Below are positions 1 to 9,833 of a stretch of DNA of 64,000 nt, piece by piece. The stretch is from Candidatus Rokuibacteriota bacterium (GTDB lineage Bacteria > Methylomirabilota > Methylomirabilia > Rokubacteriales > CSP1-6). The position numbers and the translations under genes are program-made. Each line of letters starts with the position of its first letter. Position 1 is the first letter of the stretch. The DNA lies in the NCBI GenBank assembly GCA_016188005.1, contig JACPIQ010000104.1, forward strand, positions 59,662-123,661. Direction: 5' to 3'. The notes under the pieces were generated by a model. That model ran no database searches. It saw only the letters and a list, made by a program, of their open reading frames with translations, and was not told the DNA's origin.

Positions 1-2342
1 AGGAGCGCCACGGCGTCGAGATAGCTCGAGTGGTTGGCCACCAGGACCGCGGGCCGAGCGCCGCCGAGATGTCCGAGCCCCTCCACGCGCACGGGGCAGC
101 CGGCCAGCGCGAGGATGAGCTGGCACCAGAGCCGGGACAGCCCGTGGGCCGGCCGCCCGCGCGGCACGAGGATCAGCAGCAGCCAGAGCAAGGGCCAGGT
201 CAGCGCGAGCAGTCCGCCCACGTAAGTGCCGTAGAGAAGGGCGCGCAACTGCTGCGCGGCCCGTGAGGCGCTGGCGAAGGCCCCCTCCAGGAGCAGGCGT
301 GCCCACTGGGCGTGGGCCGATGGGCGGCCTCGCGCGAGATCTCCGGCGAGATAGGCGTCCCGCGTGGCGCTGCGCCGCACCTTGCCGCTGGAAGTCTTGA
401 GCACGGTGCCGGGTCCGGCGATCACGACGGCGTCGGGCGGGATGCCGAGGAGCGTCGTGACCTGCTCGATCACGCTTCGCTCGAGGGGCTCCCTGGCCTC
501 GCGGGCAGTGGCACGGCTCTCTGCCACCACGATCAGCCGCTCTGTCCCGAGTGCGGCATCCCAGACGCCGAAGGCCGCCACACACCCCTTGCGGATGCTC
601 GGGATGTCGCCCACGACCTCCTCGACTTCCTGCGGATGGAGGTTGCGCCCCGCCTTGATGATGAGGTCCTTGACGCGGCCCGTGACGAAGAGCTCGCCTT
701 CCGCGAGATAGCCGATGTCGCCGGAGTCGAGCCACCCGTCGCGGCGGACGGCCCGTGTGGCCTCGGGGTTGCGGAAGTAGCCGGCGGCGATCGACGGGCC
801 GCGGATCTCGAGCCGGCCAGCGGCCCGTTCGGGCAGCGACTGTCCGGCGGCATCCACCACCCGCACCTCGTGCCCCGGCAACGGGAGCCCGCAAGAGGCG
901 AACCTGAGGGGGCGGGGATCGGCGGGCGCGGCAGCCAGCGCCTGGCCATGCCGCTCGAAGGGCCCGCGAGCGACCCGGTCCACCCTGGGGAGCCTCCCGC
1001 GGGGCGAGGCCGTGAGACCCACTGCGGACTCGGCCAGACCGTAGACGGGGCACATGGCCTCCGGCTTGAAGCCGTAGGCCGAGAAGCGGCGCGTGAAGCG
1101 CTCGATAGTCTCGGGGCTCACCGGCTCGGAGCCGTTCAGCGCGAGCCGCCAGGAGGAGAGGTCGAGCCCCTGGAGCTCGTCGTCGCGCACCGTCCGCACG
1201 CAGAGGTCGAAGGCGAAATTGGGCGCCGGGGAGAGGGTAGCGCGGTGGGCGCAGACCGTCCAGAGCCAGCGCGCCGGCCGCGAGAGGAAGGCCAGGGGCG
1301 GCAGGATGGCGATGGGGATGCCGAAGTAGAGCGAGCCGAGCCACGAGCCTATGAGCCCCATGTCGTGATAGAGCGGCAACCAACTCGCGCCCACGTCGTC
1401 GGGGCGGATGGCGAGGGCTTCGCCGATGGCCCGGATATTGGCCAGGATGTTGGCGTGGGAGAGGAGTACGCCCTTGGGCTGGCCCGTGCTCCCGGAGGTG
1501 TACTGGATCAGGGCCGGGGAGTCTCCGCCGAGCGAGAAGGCGGGCGGGCGGGCGCCAGTGACGGCCAGCCGCTCCACGGTGGTCACCTCTCCGAGCGCCG
1601 GCGCGCGTCCTCGCAGGAGCCTCGCCAGGCGCTCCACCTCGGCGAAGGTGATCAGCAGCCGGGCCTCGGCATTCCTCAGGATGCCGGCCTGCCGGCGCGC
1701 ATATTCCTCCATCCGATCCGCCCGGAGCGGGGGATAGATCGGGACGGGGACAGCGCCGGCCATGAGCGCACCGAAGAAGGCCTCGAAGAAGGCGGTCTCC
1801 GTCCTCAGCATGAGCGCCACGGATTGCCCGCGTGCGATCCCGCGCTCGGCCAGCCCGGCGGCCACGCGGCCGGCGCGGTCGAGGAGGGCCCCGTAGCTGA
1901 TGGGTCGCTCGGCGCCGCCGTCGTCGCGGAGGAAGATGTGGATGCGGGCAGGATCCGCCTCCGCCTGATGCCGCAGGACCTCCACGAGGGTGGCGGCCGT
2001 GGCCGGTGCGCGCGGCCCTGCCGGCAAGGCGGGGAGCGGCTCGTGCGCCTCCTCGGGGACGGCAGGCGCCCCGCGCCCCACGGCGCGGGCCAGGTCGCGG
2101 GGGGTATCCGCTTCCGCCATCGTGGCGTCGGGCAGGCGCACGCCGAAGGCCTGCTCGATGCGCAGCAAGAGTTCGACACGCTCCAGGCTGCCCAGCGCGA
2201 GATCGCGGTCGAGGGAGTCATCGAGCCCGGGGACGCGGTGTGAGGGCAGCGCGCCCAGCTCCTCGCTGAGCGCGCTGACGATGGCGAGGACGCGCTCCTC
2301 GAGGACTTCCGCGGGAATCCCCTGGATCTCGGTGACCGCCAT
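1..2342 (-). CDS. Acyl carrier / fatty acyl-AMP ligase / acyltransferase fusion (3' end missing)
   Basis: One open frame runs from ATG at 2342 (minus) off the left edge, about 780 codons seen. Residues ~30-75 look like an acyl carrier domain with LGSLERVEL, the Ser being the likely phosphopantetheine site. Residues ~110-665 are an adenylate-forming enzyme of the fatty acyl-AMP ligase type: phosphate loop YTSGSTGQPKGV near 280, WLPLYHDMGL typical of these ligases, and GDIGYL near 544. Past residue ~740 an acyltransferase begins with VANHSSYLD (H-x4-D) near 770, cut by the edge. Inference: it activates a fatty acid, loads its own carrier domain and transfers the acyl group to an unknown acceptor. 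GAGG precedes the ATG and a minus-strand sigma-54 promoter lies 42 bases upstream. The domain order is clear; the product is not. Confidence 0.85.
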   Translation of the reverse strand, partial: MAVTEIQGIPAEVLEERVLAIVSALSEELGALPSHRVPGLDDSLDRDLALGSLERVELLLRIEQAFGVRLPDATMAEADTPRDLARAVGRGAPAVPEEAHEPLPALPAGPRAPATAATLVEVLRHQAEADPARIHIFLRDDGGAERPISYGALLDRAGRVAAGLAERGIARGQSVALMLRTETAFFEAFFGALMAGAVPVPIYPPLRADRMEEYARRQAGILRNAEARLLITFAEVERLARLLRGRAPALGEVTTVERLAVTGARPPAFSLGGDSPALIQYTSGSTGQPKGVLLSHANILANIRAIGEALAIRPDDVGASWLPLYHDMGLIGSWLGSLYFGIPIAILPPLAFLSRPARWLWTVCAHRATLSPAPNFAFDLCVRTVRDDELQGLDLSSWRLALNGSEPVSPETIERFTRRFSAYGFKPEAMCPVYGLAESAVGLTASPRGRLPRVDRVARGPFERHGQALAAAPADPRPLRFASCGLPLPGHEVRVVDAAGQSLPERAAGRLEIRGPSIAAGYFRNPEATRAVRRDGWLDSGDIGYLAEGELFVTGRVKDLIIKAGRNLHPQEVEEVVGDIPSIRKGCVAAFGVWDAALGTERLIVVAESRATAREAREPLERSVIEQVTTLLGIPPDAVVIAGPGTVLKTSSGKVRRSATRDAYLAGDLARGRPSAHAQWARLLLEGAFASASRAAQQLRALLYGTYVGGLLALTWPLLWLLLILVPRGRPAHGLSRLWCQLILALAGCPVRVEGLGHLGGARPAVLVANHSSYLDAVAL

Positions 2343-2383
2343 GGCCTCAGCCAGAATGACGCTCGAGCCCGGGATCAGGGGTT

Positions 2384-2398
2384 GCAAGGGAGGTGCCC
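2384..2398 (-). promoter_or_regulatory. Sigma-54 promoter of the acyl-AMP ligase fusion gene
   Basis: On the minus strand this reads GGGCACCTCCCTTGC, with GG and GC spaced exactly as in the -24/-12 consensus. Predicted transcription start is about 2372, leaving a 30-base leader before the ATG at 2342. Confidence 0.6.
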
Positions 2399-2549
2399 CG
2401 CGCCGGCATCCCGTAAGTGAGCGAAACGGCTCTCGCGACGCGGAGCCCGACCGAGGGGACTCTGGAGTGGATGTCCCACCTGGGGCACGCTCACCCCGCG
2501 GCTGGCCCCGGAGGACCCGCCAAGCAGCGGGAAACGGCGGGAGATCCGG

Positions 2550-2564
2550 TGGCACCGGGCTTGC
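2550..2564 (+). promoter_or_regulatory. Sigma-54 promoter before the HAD/P-loop fusion gene
   Basis: TGGCACCGGGCTTGC matches the -24/-12 consensus at all key positions. Predicted +1 is about 2576, only 4 bases before the GTG start at 2580, so a normal Shine-Dalgarno site would not fit in the mRNA. Confidence 0.65.
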
Positions 2565-2579
2565 TGGGAGCAGTCGGCA

Positions 2580-4313
2580 GTGATCTTCAAGGCGCTGGCC
2601 TGCGACTACGACGGCACCCTCGCCTCCGAGGACCTGCTGGGCCCCGAGGCCCTCGCCGCCCTGGGCAAGGCGAGGGAGGCGGGAGTGCGTCTGCTGCTCG
2701 TCACGGGGCGGACCTTCTTCGAGCTGACGCGGGTGTGCGAGCGGCTGGATCTCTTCGACGCCGTTGTGGCCGAGAACGGAGCAGTGCTGTACTACCCGCG
2801 GGCAGGCATGATCCGGGACCAGGCCCCGCCGCCTCCATCGCGGCTCCTCGCCGAGCTGGACCGCCGCGGCGTCTACTACCAGCTGGGCCGGGTCATAGTC
2901 GGCACGGCCAGGAACGACGAGGCGCGGGTGCGGCAGGCGCTCCTGGACACCGGCGTGACGCTCGACCTGGTCTACAATCGCGCGGCGCTGATGCTCCTCC
3001 CCGCAGGCGTCTCCAAGGGCACAGGGGTGCGCCAGGTGATCCGCATCCTCGGGCTCTCCTTCCACGATGTGCTCGCGCTGGGGGACGCCGAGAACGACCT
3101 GGATCTCTTCGAGGTCTGCGGCTGGGCCGCCTGCCCGTCCAACGCCGTCGACGGCTTGCAGCAGCGGGCGGACTGGGTATTCCCCGGCACCGACGGGCAG
3201 GCCGTCGCGGGGGCCCTCGAGAACGTGATCCTGCCCGAGAGGCTGCCGGTGGCCAGCTCTCCTCGGCATCGCATCGCGCTCGGCTGGGCGGTGGGGAGCG
3301 CGGAGCCGGTGACCATCCCCGAGCGCGGCGTCAACGTGCTGATCCTGGGCGATCCTCTCTCCGGGAAGTCGTGGATGGTGGGCGCGCTCATCGAGCGACT
3401 GCTGGGGCGACGCTACGCCGTATGCGTGATCGACCCGGAGGGCGATTACCGGGTGCTCCGGCGGCTCGCCGGCGTGACGTGGACGGTGATCCGCGACCGG
3501 CGCTCGATGGAGAGGGTTCTGGGGCGCTTCGAGCGGGATCCTGCCGCCTGCGTCGTCGCCGACCTCTCCGACCTCCCGCACCACGCCAAGGTCGAGTGCC
3601 TCGCGGCGGGACTTGGCGCCATCCGCCGCCTGAGGGAGCGTTTCGGGCTTCCACACTGGGTGATCCTGGACGAGGCCCACTACTCGTTGCACTCGGCCGG
3701 GGTGGCGGCGGACAGGCTGGGCCTCGGGGACAAGGGATTCTGCCTGGCCTCTTACAAGGGGAGCTGGCTGGCGGACAAGGTTGTTCAGGCCATGGACGTG
3801 TTCGTCGTAGCACGGACCACGGCACCTGAGGAGCTGGACTTCCTGCATCGGCGCCTCGCGGCCCTCCCCGGAAACGGCGGGGAAGCGATCTGCGTGCTGC
3901 CGGAGATCTCCCGCGGCGAGTTCGTCCTCGTCGAGGCGGAACCTGGCGGTCCTCCGCGCCTCTTGAGCTTCTCGGCCACGCCGAGGGAGACGCCGCATGT
4001 GCGCCACCTGAACAAGTACGCCGATCAGCGAGTGGGGTCCGGGCGAGCCTTCAGATTCCGCCGGCCGGACGGCGCGCTCGCCGCGACGGCCGAGAGCCTC
4101 AACGAGTTCCGCGCGGCGGTCGCCTCCATGGACGGGGCGGTGCTCGCCGACCATGCCCGGCGCGGTGACTTCTCCCGCTGGGTGGAGCATGTCTTCTCAG
4201 ACCTGCCGCTGGCACTGCTGCTGCGAAAGGTCGAGGCGCGCTTCACCCGGGGGGAGATCGCCGATCTCCGGCGCGCCGTGGCCGAGCCCATCGAGCTGCG
4301 CTACGGGGGGTGA
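2580..4313 (+). CDS. HAD phosphatase fused to a P-loop ATPase
   Basis: 577 residues from a GTG start, chosen because the first HAD motif DYDGT lies at residues 9-13. Residues 1-~215 are a HAD-IIB (Cof/sugar-phosphatase-like) hydrolase with the acidic motif GDAENDLDL near 167. Residues ~230-475 are a P-loop ATPase with Walker A GDPLSGKSW near 257 and Walker B WVILDEAH near 360, in the style of HerA/FtsK-like DUF87 ATPases. The last ~80 residues carry a HARRGDFSRW stretch and may be a small separate domain. Predicted cytoplasmic; substrate unknown. A plausible reading is a phosphatase whose activity or partner is gated by the ATPase. It has its own sigma-54 promoter and the divergent neighbour is the acyl-AMP ligase. 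Confidence 0.8.
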   Translation: MIFKALACDYDGTLASEDLLGPEALAALGKAREAGVRLLLVTGRTFFELTRVCERLDLFDAVVAENGAVLYYPRAGMIRDQAPPPPSRLLAELDRRGVYYQLGRVIVGTARNDEARVRQALLDTGVTLDLVYNRAALMLLPAGVSKGTGVRQVIRILGLSFHDVLALGDAENDLDLFEVCGWAACPSNAVDGLQQRADWVFPGTDGQAVAGALENVILPERLPVASSPRHRIALGWAVGSAEPVTIPERGVNVLILGDPLSGKSWMVGALIERLLGRRYAVCVIDPEGDYRVLRRLAGVTWTVIRDRRSMERVLGRFERDPAACVVADLSDLPHHAKVECLAAGLGAIRRLRERFGLPHWVILDEAHYSLHSAGVAADRLGLGDKGFCLASYKGSWLADKVVQAMDVFVVARTTAPEELDFLHRRLAALPGNGGEAICVLPEISRGEFVLVEAEPGGPPRLLSFSATPRETPHVRHLNKYADQRVGSGRAFRFRRPDGALAATAESLNEFRAAVASMDGAVLADHARRGDFSRWVEHVFSDLPLALLLRKVEARFTRGEIADLRRAVAEPIELRYGG

Positions 4314-4360
4314 CGGAGGGAGGGCAGTGAGGCGCCCGCGCCCCACCTATCCCCCGCGGG

Positions 4361-4374
4361 GCCGCGCAAGCGGC
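4361..4374. terminator. Hairpin after the HAD/ATPase gene
   Basis: GCCGC-GCAA-GCGGC forms a 5-bp stem with a GCAA tetraloop 47 bases after the stop codon. There is no U-tract, so termination is only suggested. Confidence 0.35.
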
Positions 4375-4395
4375 TGATTCGGCGTCCCTCGCTCA

Positions 4396-4410
4396 TGGCA
4401 CCAGCGTTGC
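4396..4410 (+). promoter_or_regulatory. Sigma-54 promoter of the four-cysteine protein gene
   Basis: TGGCACCAGCGTTGC is a full consensus -24/-12 match. Predicted +1 is about 4422, giving a 31-base leader to ATG 4453. Confidence 0.7.
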
Positions 4411-4452
4411 TAGGCTCATCCCCGCAGGAGGGCGTCGAAAGGGGAAGGTAGA

Positions 4453-4671
4453 ATGCCGAGGCTCGATGACAAGGATGGAGAGAACTGCCCCTTCCTGACA
4501 CCGGAGACGGTGGGACGGGCCCCGGCGCTCGATCTTCGCGTGTACTGCCGTCTCCCCGACGGGCATGTCCGGGTTCCCAGCCGGGGAGAGCTGGCGCGCC
4601 TCTGTACGGCCGGCCACTATCGCGACTGCCCTGCGTACGCCCACGCCACGCCAAGGGAGAGGCTGGGGTAA
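4453..4671 (+). CDS. Small four-cysteine protein of unknown function
   Basis: 72 residues from an ATG preceded by GGGGAAGG. Cysteines lie at 12, 32, 51 and 59, the last pair inside LCTAGHYRDCPAY. The even placement suggests a metal- or FeS-binding fold, but no family is recognised with certainty. It is soluble, with no signal peptide or membrane segment. It has its own sigma-54 promoter and sits just before Hsp20, also sigma-54 dependent, so a role in a shared stress response is possible (inference). Support for it being real is the promoter, the ribosome-binding site and a protein-like cysteine pattern; length alone would not be enough. Confidence 0.6.
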   Translation: MPRLDDKDGENCPFLTPETVGRAPALDLRVYCRLPDGHVRVPSRGELARLCTAGHYRDCPAYAHATPRERLG

Positions 4672-4751
4672 GCCTGACCCGTTTGGGGCAGGCCCTCCAC
4701 AAACCTCGCAGGTGCATGGTGCCAAGCGCCCGGATCGTCAGCAACATCTCG

Positions 4752-4766
4752 TGGCATGCGCGTTGC
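4752..4766 (+). promoter_or_regulatory. Sigma-54 promoter of hsp20
   Basis: TGGCATGCGCGTTGC keeps the invariant GG and GC and the TTGC box, differing from consensus only at one base of TGGCAC. Predicted +1 is about 4778, 57 bases before the gene. Confidence 0.6.
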
Positions 4767-4834
4767 AGCCACGGCCCATGGAGGCAGGTGCCCCGCGTTG
4801 CTCACGGCCTGCCAGCAGAAGGACAGGGGAGGGC

Positions 4835-5278
4835 ATGGAGATGAGAGCGTTGGTGCCGTTCAGCGGCTTCCCGAGCCTCAGGAAGGAGATGGAGCGCTTC
4901 TTCGATCGCTTCGGGGACTGGGAGTTCCCCGAACTGCGCCCCTTCGGCGACTGGGCCCCGTCGCTCGACGTGTCGGAGACCAAGGAGGCCTTCGTGGTGA
5001 AGGCCGAGATCCCTGGCATCGAACCGAAGGAGATCCAGGTGAGCCTGGATAACCAGATGCTCACCCTCAAGGGGGAGAAGAAGCACGAGAAGGAGGAGAA
5101 GGAGGAGCAGTTCTACCGGATGGAGCGGGCCTACGGCGCCTTCGCGCGCAGCGTGAGGCTGCCGGCGCCGGTGGACGGGAGCAAGGTGACGGCAGCCTTC
5201 AAGAACGGCCTGCTCACCGTCACGCTGCCCAAGGCTCCGGGGGCCAAGGGCATGTTCATTCCGGTCAAGGCCGAGTAG
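4835..5278 (+). CDS. Hsp20-type small heat-shock protein
   Basis: 147 residues with a classic alpha-crystallin domain. The N-terminal SLRKEMERFFDRF helix is followed by DVSETKEAFVVKAEIPGI, a long charged loop (KKHEKEEKEEQFYRMER) and the closing motif FKNGLLTVTLPK. It is an ATP-independent holdase that binds unfolding proteins in the cytoplasm. The start at 4835 follows GGGGAGGG; a second ATG six bases on (4841) is possible. The frame is open far upstream, but that part is not protein-like. Family assignment is firm. Confidence 0.92.
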   Translation: MEMRALVPFSGFPSLRKEMERFFDRFGDWEFPELRPFGDWAPSLDVSETKEAFVVKAEIPGIEPKEIQVSLDNQMLTLKGEKKHEKEEKEEQFYRMERAYGAFARSVRLPAPVDGSKVTAAFKNGLLTVTLPKAPGAKGMFIPVKAE

Positions 5279-5416
5279 AACTCTATCCCCATCGGCGAGA
5301 GGCGGGGCTGGACCGCGCACACCGCCAGGCCGGACTCGCGGGCTAGGACGAGGGGGGCACCTGTCCCCGCGGACCTGTCGGATGCGAGTCGCCGCCGCCT
5401 CCGCCGCCCCGGGGAT

Positions 5417-5422
5417 TATGAT
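5417..5422 (+). promoter_or_regulatory. Possible -10 box of a leaderless transcript
   Basis: TATGAT lies 6 bases before the GTG start at 5429, which places +1 on the start codon. No Shine-Dalgarno or -35 box is visible. The same arrangement recurs at 60384 (TACGAT, 6 bases, GTG). Confidence 0.35.
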
Positions 5423-5428
5423 GTCGGC

Positions 5429-6631
5429 GTGATCGAGGAGTCGAAGGCATTCCTCGCCTTGGCGGTCCTGCTGCTTGTGCTCGGCTGCCAGGGGGAGACT
5501 CCTGGCGGCGGCCCGAGGGTCGAGCCACCCACCGCCCGCGCCGTGCGCGCCCATACCATGGCCATCGAGTCAGTCCAGGTGACCCTCGAGGCCATCGGCA
5601 CTGTCCGCTCGAAGACGCAGACTGTGGTGGCGAGCAAGGTCCTGGGCTATGTCCGCGAGGTCCGCGTGAACGAGGGGGAGCGCGTCCGCAGCGGTGACCT
5701 GCTGGTGGCGGTGGATCAGGCCGAGCACAGAACGCGGCTGGACCGGGCGCAGGGGGCGCTCTCGGAGGCCTCACGGAGCGCGGAGGAGGCGCAGCGCAAC
5801 CTCGACGAGGCGCGTGCCGCGCTCGTCGCCGCCGAGGCCGATCATCGCTATGCCGAGGCCACGGCGACTCGCTTCCGCAGGCTGCTCGCTCAGGAGCTGA
5901 TCAGCGTCCAGGAGTTCGACGGCGTGGAGGCCAAGCGCCAGAGCGCCCAGGCGCTGGTGGCTCAGGGGCGGGCGCGGATCCTCTCGCTGGGGGCGCGTGA
6001 GGCGCAGGCCCAGATGCGGATCGAGCAGGCGAAAGCCGAACTGGCCTCGGCCGGGCTCGGGCTCGAGGATACGCGCATCACGGCGCCCGTGGCCGGGGTG
6101 GTGGTGGAGAAGCGGGTGGAGGCCGGGAACCTCGCCTCCCCCGGTCAGCCGCTCCTGGTGCTCGATGACCCGCGGCAGTACCGGCTCGAGGCGGTGGTGG
6201 GGGAGTCCGCCACCGGGCGGGTGAGGCTCGGCGCCGTGGTCCCGGTGGTGATCGACTCCCTCCAGCGCCCGGTGGAGGGGCGAGTGGCCGAGCTGATCCC
6301 GGCCGCCGACCCGGCCAGCCGGAGCGTCATCGTCAAGCTGGACCTCCCGGCCGATCTCCCGTTGCGCTCGGGCATGTTCGGCCGCGCTCGCTTCCCCGCC
6401 GGCGAGCGGCCGGCCCTCGTGGTACCGGCGGCCGCCGTGCTCGAGCGCGGCCAGCTCTCGAGCCTCTTCGTGATCGGCGCCGACGGGGTCGCCCGCCTCC
6501 GCCTCGTGACGCTGGGCGAGCGGCACGGTCAGCGCGTCGAGGTGCTGTCGGGGCTCGCTGCCGGCGAGCGCATCGTCGTCGAGGGCGCCGAGGGTCTCAG
6601 CGACGGGAGCCGCGTGGACGTCAGGGGATGA
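5429..6631 (+). CDS. RND efflux periplasmic adaptor lipoprotein
   Basis: 400 residues, GTG start. A lipoprotein signal (LLLVLGC, lipid Cys near 20) is followed by the HlyD/AcrA fold: barrel-sandwich half [27 protein letters not shown], a long alanine/glutamate-rich coiled-coil hairpin (~95-200), the second lipoyl half [18 protein letters not shown] and a C-terminal beta barrel. It links the inner-membrane pump to an outer-membrane channel. It overlaps the pump gene by four bases (ATGA), so the two are translationally coupled. No TolC-like gene is in view. Substrate cannot be read from the sequence. Confidence 0.9.
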   Translation: MIEESKAFLALAVLLLVLGCQGETPGGGPRVEPPTARAVRAHTMAIESVQVTLEAIGTVRSKTQTVVASKVLGYVREVRVNEGERVRSGDLLVAVDQAEHRTRLDRAQGALSEASRSAEEAQRNLDEARAALVAAEADHRYAEATATRFRRLLAQELISVQEFDGVEAKRQSAQALVAQGRARILSLGAREAQAQMRIEQAKAELASAGLGLEDTRITAPVAGVVVEKRVEAGNLASPGQPLLVLDDPRQYRLEAVVGESATGRVRLGAVVPVVIDSLQRPVEGRVAELIPAADPASRSVIVKLDLPADLPLRSGMFGRARFPAGERPALVVPAAAVLERGQLSSLFVIGADGVARLRLVTLGERHGQRVEVLSGLAAGERIVVEGAEGLSDGSRVDVRG

Positions 6632-9600
6632 CGGGAGGGCTCGGCGTCGCGGGGCGGATCGCCCGCGCCTTCGTGGACTCCAAGCTCACCCAGCTGGCGA
6701 TGGTCGGAGCCCTCTTCCTGGGGGCCTTCGCGGTGCTGGCGACACCCAGGGAGGAAGAGCCGCAGATCATCGTCCCGTTTGCCGATATCTTCGTGGAGAT
6801 GCCGGGTGCCGGCGTGAGAGAGGTGGAGGAGCGGGTGGCCATTCCCCTCGAGAAGAAGCTGCGCGAGATCCCCGGCGTGGAGTATGTCTACTCGATCTCT
6901 CGGCCGGGGTCCACCGTGGCCATCATCCGCTTCCACGTCGGGCAGAACCTCGAGGACAGCCTCGTCAAGCTCTACAACAAGCTCCACTCCAACTTCGACC
7001 TCATCCCCGCCGGCGCCAGCCAGCCGCTGGTCAAGCCGCGCTCCATCGACGACGTGCCCGTCCTCGCGCTGACACTCTGGGGCCCCGCCGCCGACGGCTT
7101 CGCCCTACGCCGGATCGCCGCCCAGCTCGACGAAGAGATCAAGGCCATCCCGGACGTGTCGGAGACGAGGCTCATCGGAGGGCTGCGCCGCCAGCTGCGC
7201 GTGACGCTGAACCGCGACCGGATGGCTGGCTACGGAGTGGACGCGGGCGCCGTCCTCGCGGCGCTGGGCGAGAGCAACCGGCAGCTGCGGGCGGGGAGCT
7301 TCGCCCGGGACAACCGCGAGTACGTGGTGGACGCCGGGGCCTTCCTGGACCGGGCCGTGGAGGTGGGAGCCGCCGTCGTGGGCGTGGCCGGGGGGCGGCC
7401 CGTGTACCTGAGGGATGTGGCCGCGGTGGACGACGGCCCGGAGGAGCCGCCCGACTACGTGCTGATGAGCCCGGCCGGGCGCGGGCGCGACGGAGGAGAG
7501 ACCGTGCCGGCTGTGACCCTCACGGTGGCGAAGCGTCAGGGGACCAACGCCGTGGTGATCGCCGAGCAGGTGCTCGCGCGGCTCCACGAGGTCCGGGGCG
7601 CCATCATCCCTGGCGATGTGGAGGTCACGGTGACCCGGAACTACGGGGAGACGGCCCGGGAGAAGTCCGACGAGCTGCTGAAGCATCTCCTTCTCGCCAC
7701 GCTCTCCGTCACCGTGCTCATCGCGTTCTTCCTGGGCATTCGCGCCGCGCTGGTCGTGCTGGTGGCGGTTCCCGTGACGCTCTGTCTGACGCTCTTCCTC
7801 TACTACCTCTACGGCTACACGCTGAACCGCGTCACACTCTTCGCGCTCATCTTCTCCATCGGCATCCTGGTGGACGACGCCATCGTCGTGGTGGAGAACA
7901 TCGCCCGCCACTTCCAGCTCCCGGAGGCCCAGGGCCGCCCGCGGATGCAGGTGGCCGTGGAGGCGGTGGACGAGGTGGGAAACCCGACCATTCTCGCCAC
8001 CTTCGCCGTGATCGCGGCCATCCTGCCCATGGCCTTCGTCGGCGGGCTCATGGGGCCCTACATGCGCCCCATCCCGGTGGGCGCCTCGGTGGCCATGCTC
8101 TTCTCGCTGTTCATCGCCTTCATCATCTCGCCGTGGGCGGCGGCGCGGCTGCTGCGGCCGGGAGCGGGAGAGCCCCGGGAGGGCGGGGACCGCGAGGACC
8201 GGATGACGAGGCTGTACCGGCGCCTCATGTTCCCCCTCCTCGAGGACTGGAAGCGGCGGACGGTCTTCCTCTGCGCGCTGGTCGTCCTGCTCGTGGCCGC
8301 CTGCTCGCTGGTCCTGCTCAAGGTGGTCCGCGCCAAGATGCTTCCCTTCGACAACAAGAGCGAGCTGCAGGTGATCGTGGACATGCCCGAGGGGACGACG
8401 CTCGAGGACACGGCCCGGGTGACCCGGGAGCTGGCCCAGTCCCTCGCCTCAGTGCCCGAGGTGAGGGACCTCCAGCTCTACGTGGGGACGGCGGCGCCCT
8501 ACAACTTCAACGGCCTGATCCGCCACTACTTTCCCCCGATGCGCCAGGGGCCCAACGTGGCCGACATCCAGGTGAATCTCCTGCCCAAGGGCGAGCGCCG
8601 GGCCCAGAGCCACGACATCGCCAGGCGCCTGCGCCCGGGGCTCCAGGAGATCGCGTGGCGCTCGGGGGCGCGCATCAAGGTGGCCGAGGTGCCGCCCGGG
8701 CCGCCGGTGCTCCAGACGCTCGTGGCGGAGATCTATGCCCCGGACCCGTTGCTGCAGATGGAGGTGTCGCGGCGCGTGCTCTCGATCTTCGCGCGCACGC
8801 CGGGCGTGGTGGACGTGGACTGGTACGTGGAGGCTCCGCAACCCGGCTTCCGCTTCGCGCTCGACAAGGAGAAGGCGGCGCTCTACGGCATCTCCACCGA
8901 GCAGATGGTGCAGGCGCTCCGGGTGGCGCTGGCCGGCGCGAGCCCCGGCCTCTTCCACCTGGTGACCGAGAAGGAGGACGTGCCGATCGTGGTCAGGCTG
9001 CCGCGGAGCCAGCGGAGCGGGGTGGAGGCGCTCCGCGACCTGAAGCTCCGCGGGCGCTCGGGCGTGCTGGCGCCGTTGTCGGAGCTGGCGCGGGTGGAGC
9101 CCACGGTGCAGCCGCCTTTCGTCTACCGGAAGAACCTGCAGCGCGTCGTCTACGTCACCGGCGACGTGGCCGGCCGCGAGGAGAGCCCGGTGTACGCGAT
9201 CCTGACGATGAACGAGGCGCTCGGGGCGCTCCGGCTCCCCGACGGCCAGCCGGTGCCGGTGCATCTCTCCGGCCAGCCCGTGCCGAGCCGGGGGGCCGCC
9301 GTGAAGTGGGACGGCGAGTGGCAGGTCACCTACGAGGTGTTCCGCGACCTGGGGGCGGCCTTCGCGGCGGTCATGGTGCTGATCTACATCCTGGTGGTCG
9401 CGTGGTTCCGCTCCTTCAGGACGCCGCTGGTCATCATGGCGCCCATCCCGCTCACGCTGGTGGGGATCCTGCCCGCGCACTTCCTCATGGGGGCCTTCTT
9501 CACTGCGACCTCCATGATCGGGTTCATCGCCGGGGCGGGCATCATCGTCCGCAACTCCATCATCCTGGTAGACTTCATCGAGCTGCGTCGGAGCCAGGGA

Positions 9601-9822
9601 ATGGCGCTCGCAGCGGCCGTGGTGGAGGCCGGCGCCGTGCGCTTCCGCCCCATGCTGCTCACCGCCTCGGCCGTCGTGGTCGGGGCCTCGGTCATGCTGT
9701 TCGATCCGATCTTCCAGGGCCTGGCGATCTCGCTCATGGCGGGGGAGGTGGCCTCCACGCTCCTCTCCCGCATGGCGGTGCCGGTGCTCTACTTCCTGGC
9801 CCAGCGTGGCCGGGAGCCATGA
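6628..9822 (+). CDS. RND family efflux transporter permease
   Basis: 1064 residues, the usual length for AcrB-type pumps. The start ATG overlaps the stop of the adaptor gene. Two repeats, each with a membrane anchor, a large periplasmic loop and a helix bundle, are visible. The proton-relay signature [17 protein letters not shown] lies near 410-425 with its paired Asp residues, and a repeat-two equivalent [15 protein letters not shown] lies near 970. Proton-driven export of drugs, metals or lipids is the family role. The absence of a Met- or His-rich metal path makes heavy-metal export less likely, though not excluded. Confidence 0.92.
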   Translation: MTGGLGVAGRIARAFVDSKLTQLAMVGALFLGAFAVLATPREEEPQIIVPFADIFVEMPGAGVREVEERVAIPLEKKLREIPGVEYVYSISRPGSTVAIIRFHVGQNLEDSLVKLYNKLHSNFDLIPAGASQPLVKPRSIDDVPVLALTLWGPAADGFALRRIAAQLDEEIKAIPDVSETRLIGGLRRQLRVTLNRDRMAGYGVDAGAVLAALGESNRQLRAGSFARDNREYVVDAGAFLDRAVEVGAAVVGVAGGRPVYLRDVAAVDDGPEEPPDYVLMSPAGRGRDGGETVPAVTLTVAKRQGTNAVVIAEQVLARLHEVRGAIIPGDVEVTVTRNYGETAREKSDELLKHLLLATLSVTVLIAFFLGIRAALVVLVAVPVTLCLTLFLYYLYGYTLNRVTLFALIFSIGILVDDAIVVVENIARHFQLPEAQGRPRMQVAVEAVDEVGNPTILATFAVIAAILPMAFVGGLMGPYMRPIPVGASVAMLFSLFIAFIISPWAAARLLRPGAGEPREGGDREDRMTRLYRRLMFPLLEDWKRRTVFLCALVVLLVAACSLVLLKVVRAKMLPFDNKSELQVIVDMPEGTTLEDTARVTRELAQSLASVPEVRDLQLYVGTAAPYNFNGLIRHYFPPMRQGPNVADIQVNLLPKGERRAQSHDIARRLRPGLQEIAWRSGARIKVAEVPPGPPVLQTLVAEIYAPDPLLQMEVSRRVLSIFARTPGVVDVDWYVEAPQPGFRFALDKEKAALYGISTEQMVQALRVALAGASPGLFHLVTEKEDVPIVVRLPRSQRSGVEALRDLKLRGRSGVLAPLSELARVEPTVQPPFVYRKNLQRVVYVTGDVAGREESPVYAILTMNEALGALRLPDGQPVPVHLSGQPVPSRGAAVKWDGEWQVTYEVFRDLGAAFAAVMVLIYILVVAWFRSFRTPLVIMAPIPLTLVGILPAHFLMGAFFTATSMIGFIAGAGIIVRNSIILVDFIELRRSQGMALAAAVVEAGAVRFRPMLLTASAVVVGASVMLFDPIFQGLAISLMAGEVASTLLSRMAVPVLYFLAQRGREP

Positions 9823-9833
9823 GGAGGCGAGCC

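Noticed and set aside
312..2243. Long plus-strand open frame (643 codons) opposite the acyl-AMP ligase
   Set aside because: Shadow of the real minus-strand gene; composition is Arg/Gly/Pro-rich without recognisable domains, and the minus frame has clear ligase motifs.
8133..9833. Long extension upstream of the DUF302 protein in the same frame
   Set aside because: It lies out of frame over the RND pump gene; the family fold begins at 9834 with its own ribosome-binding site.
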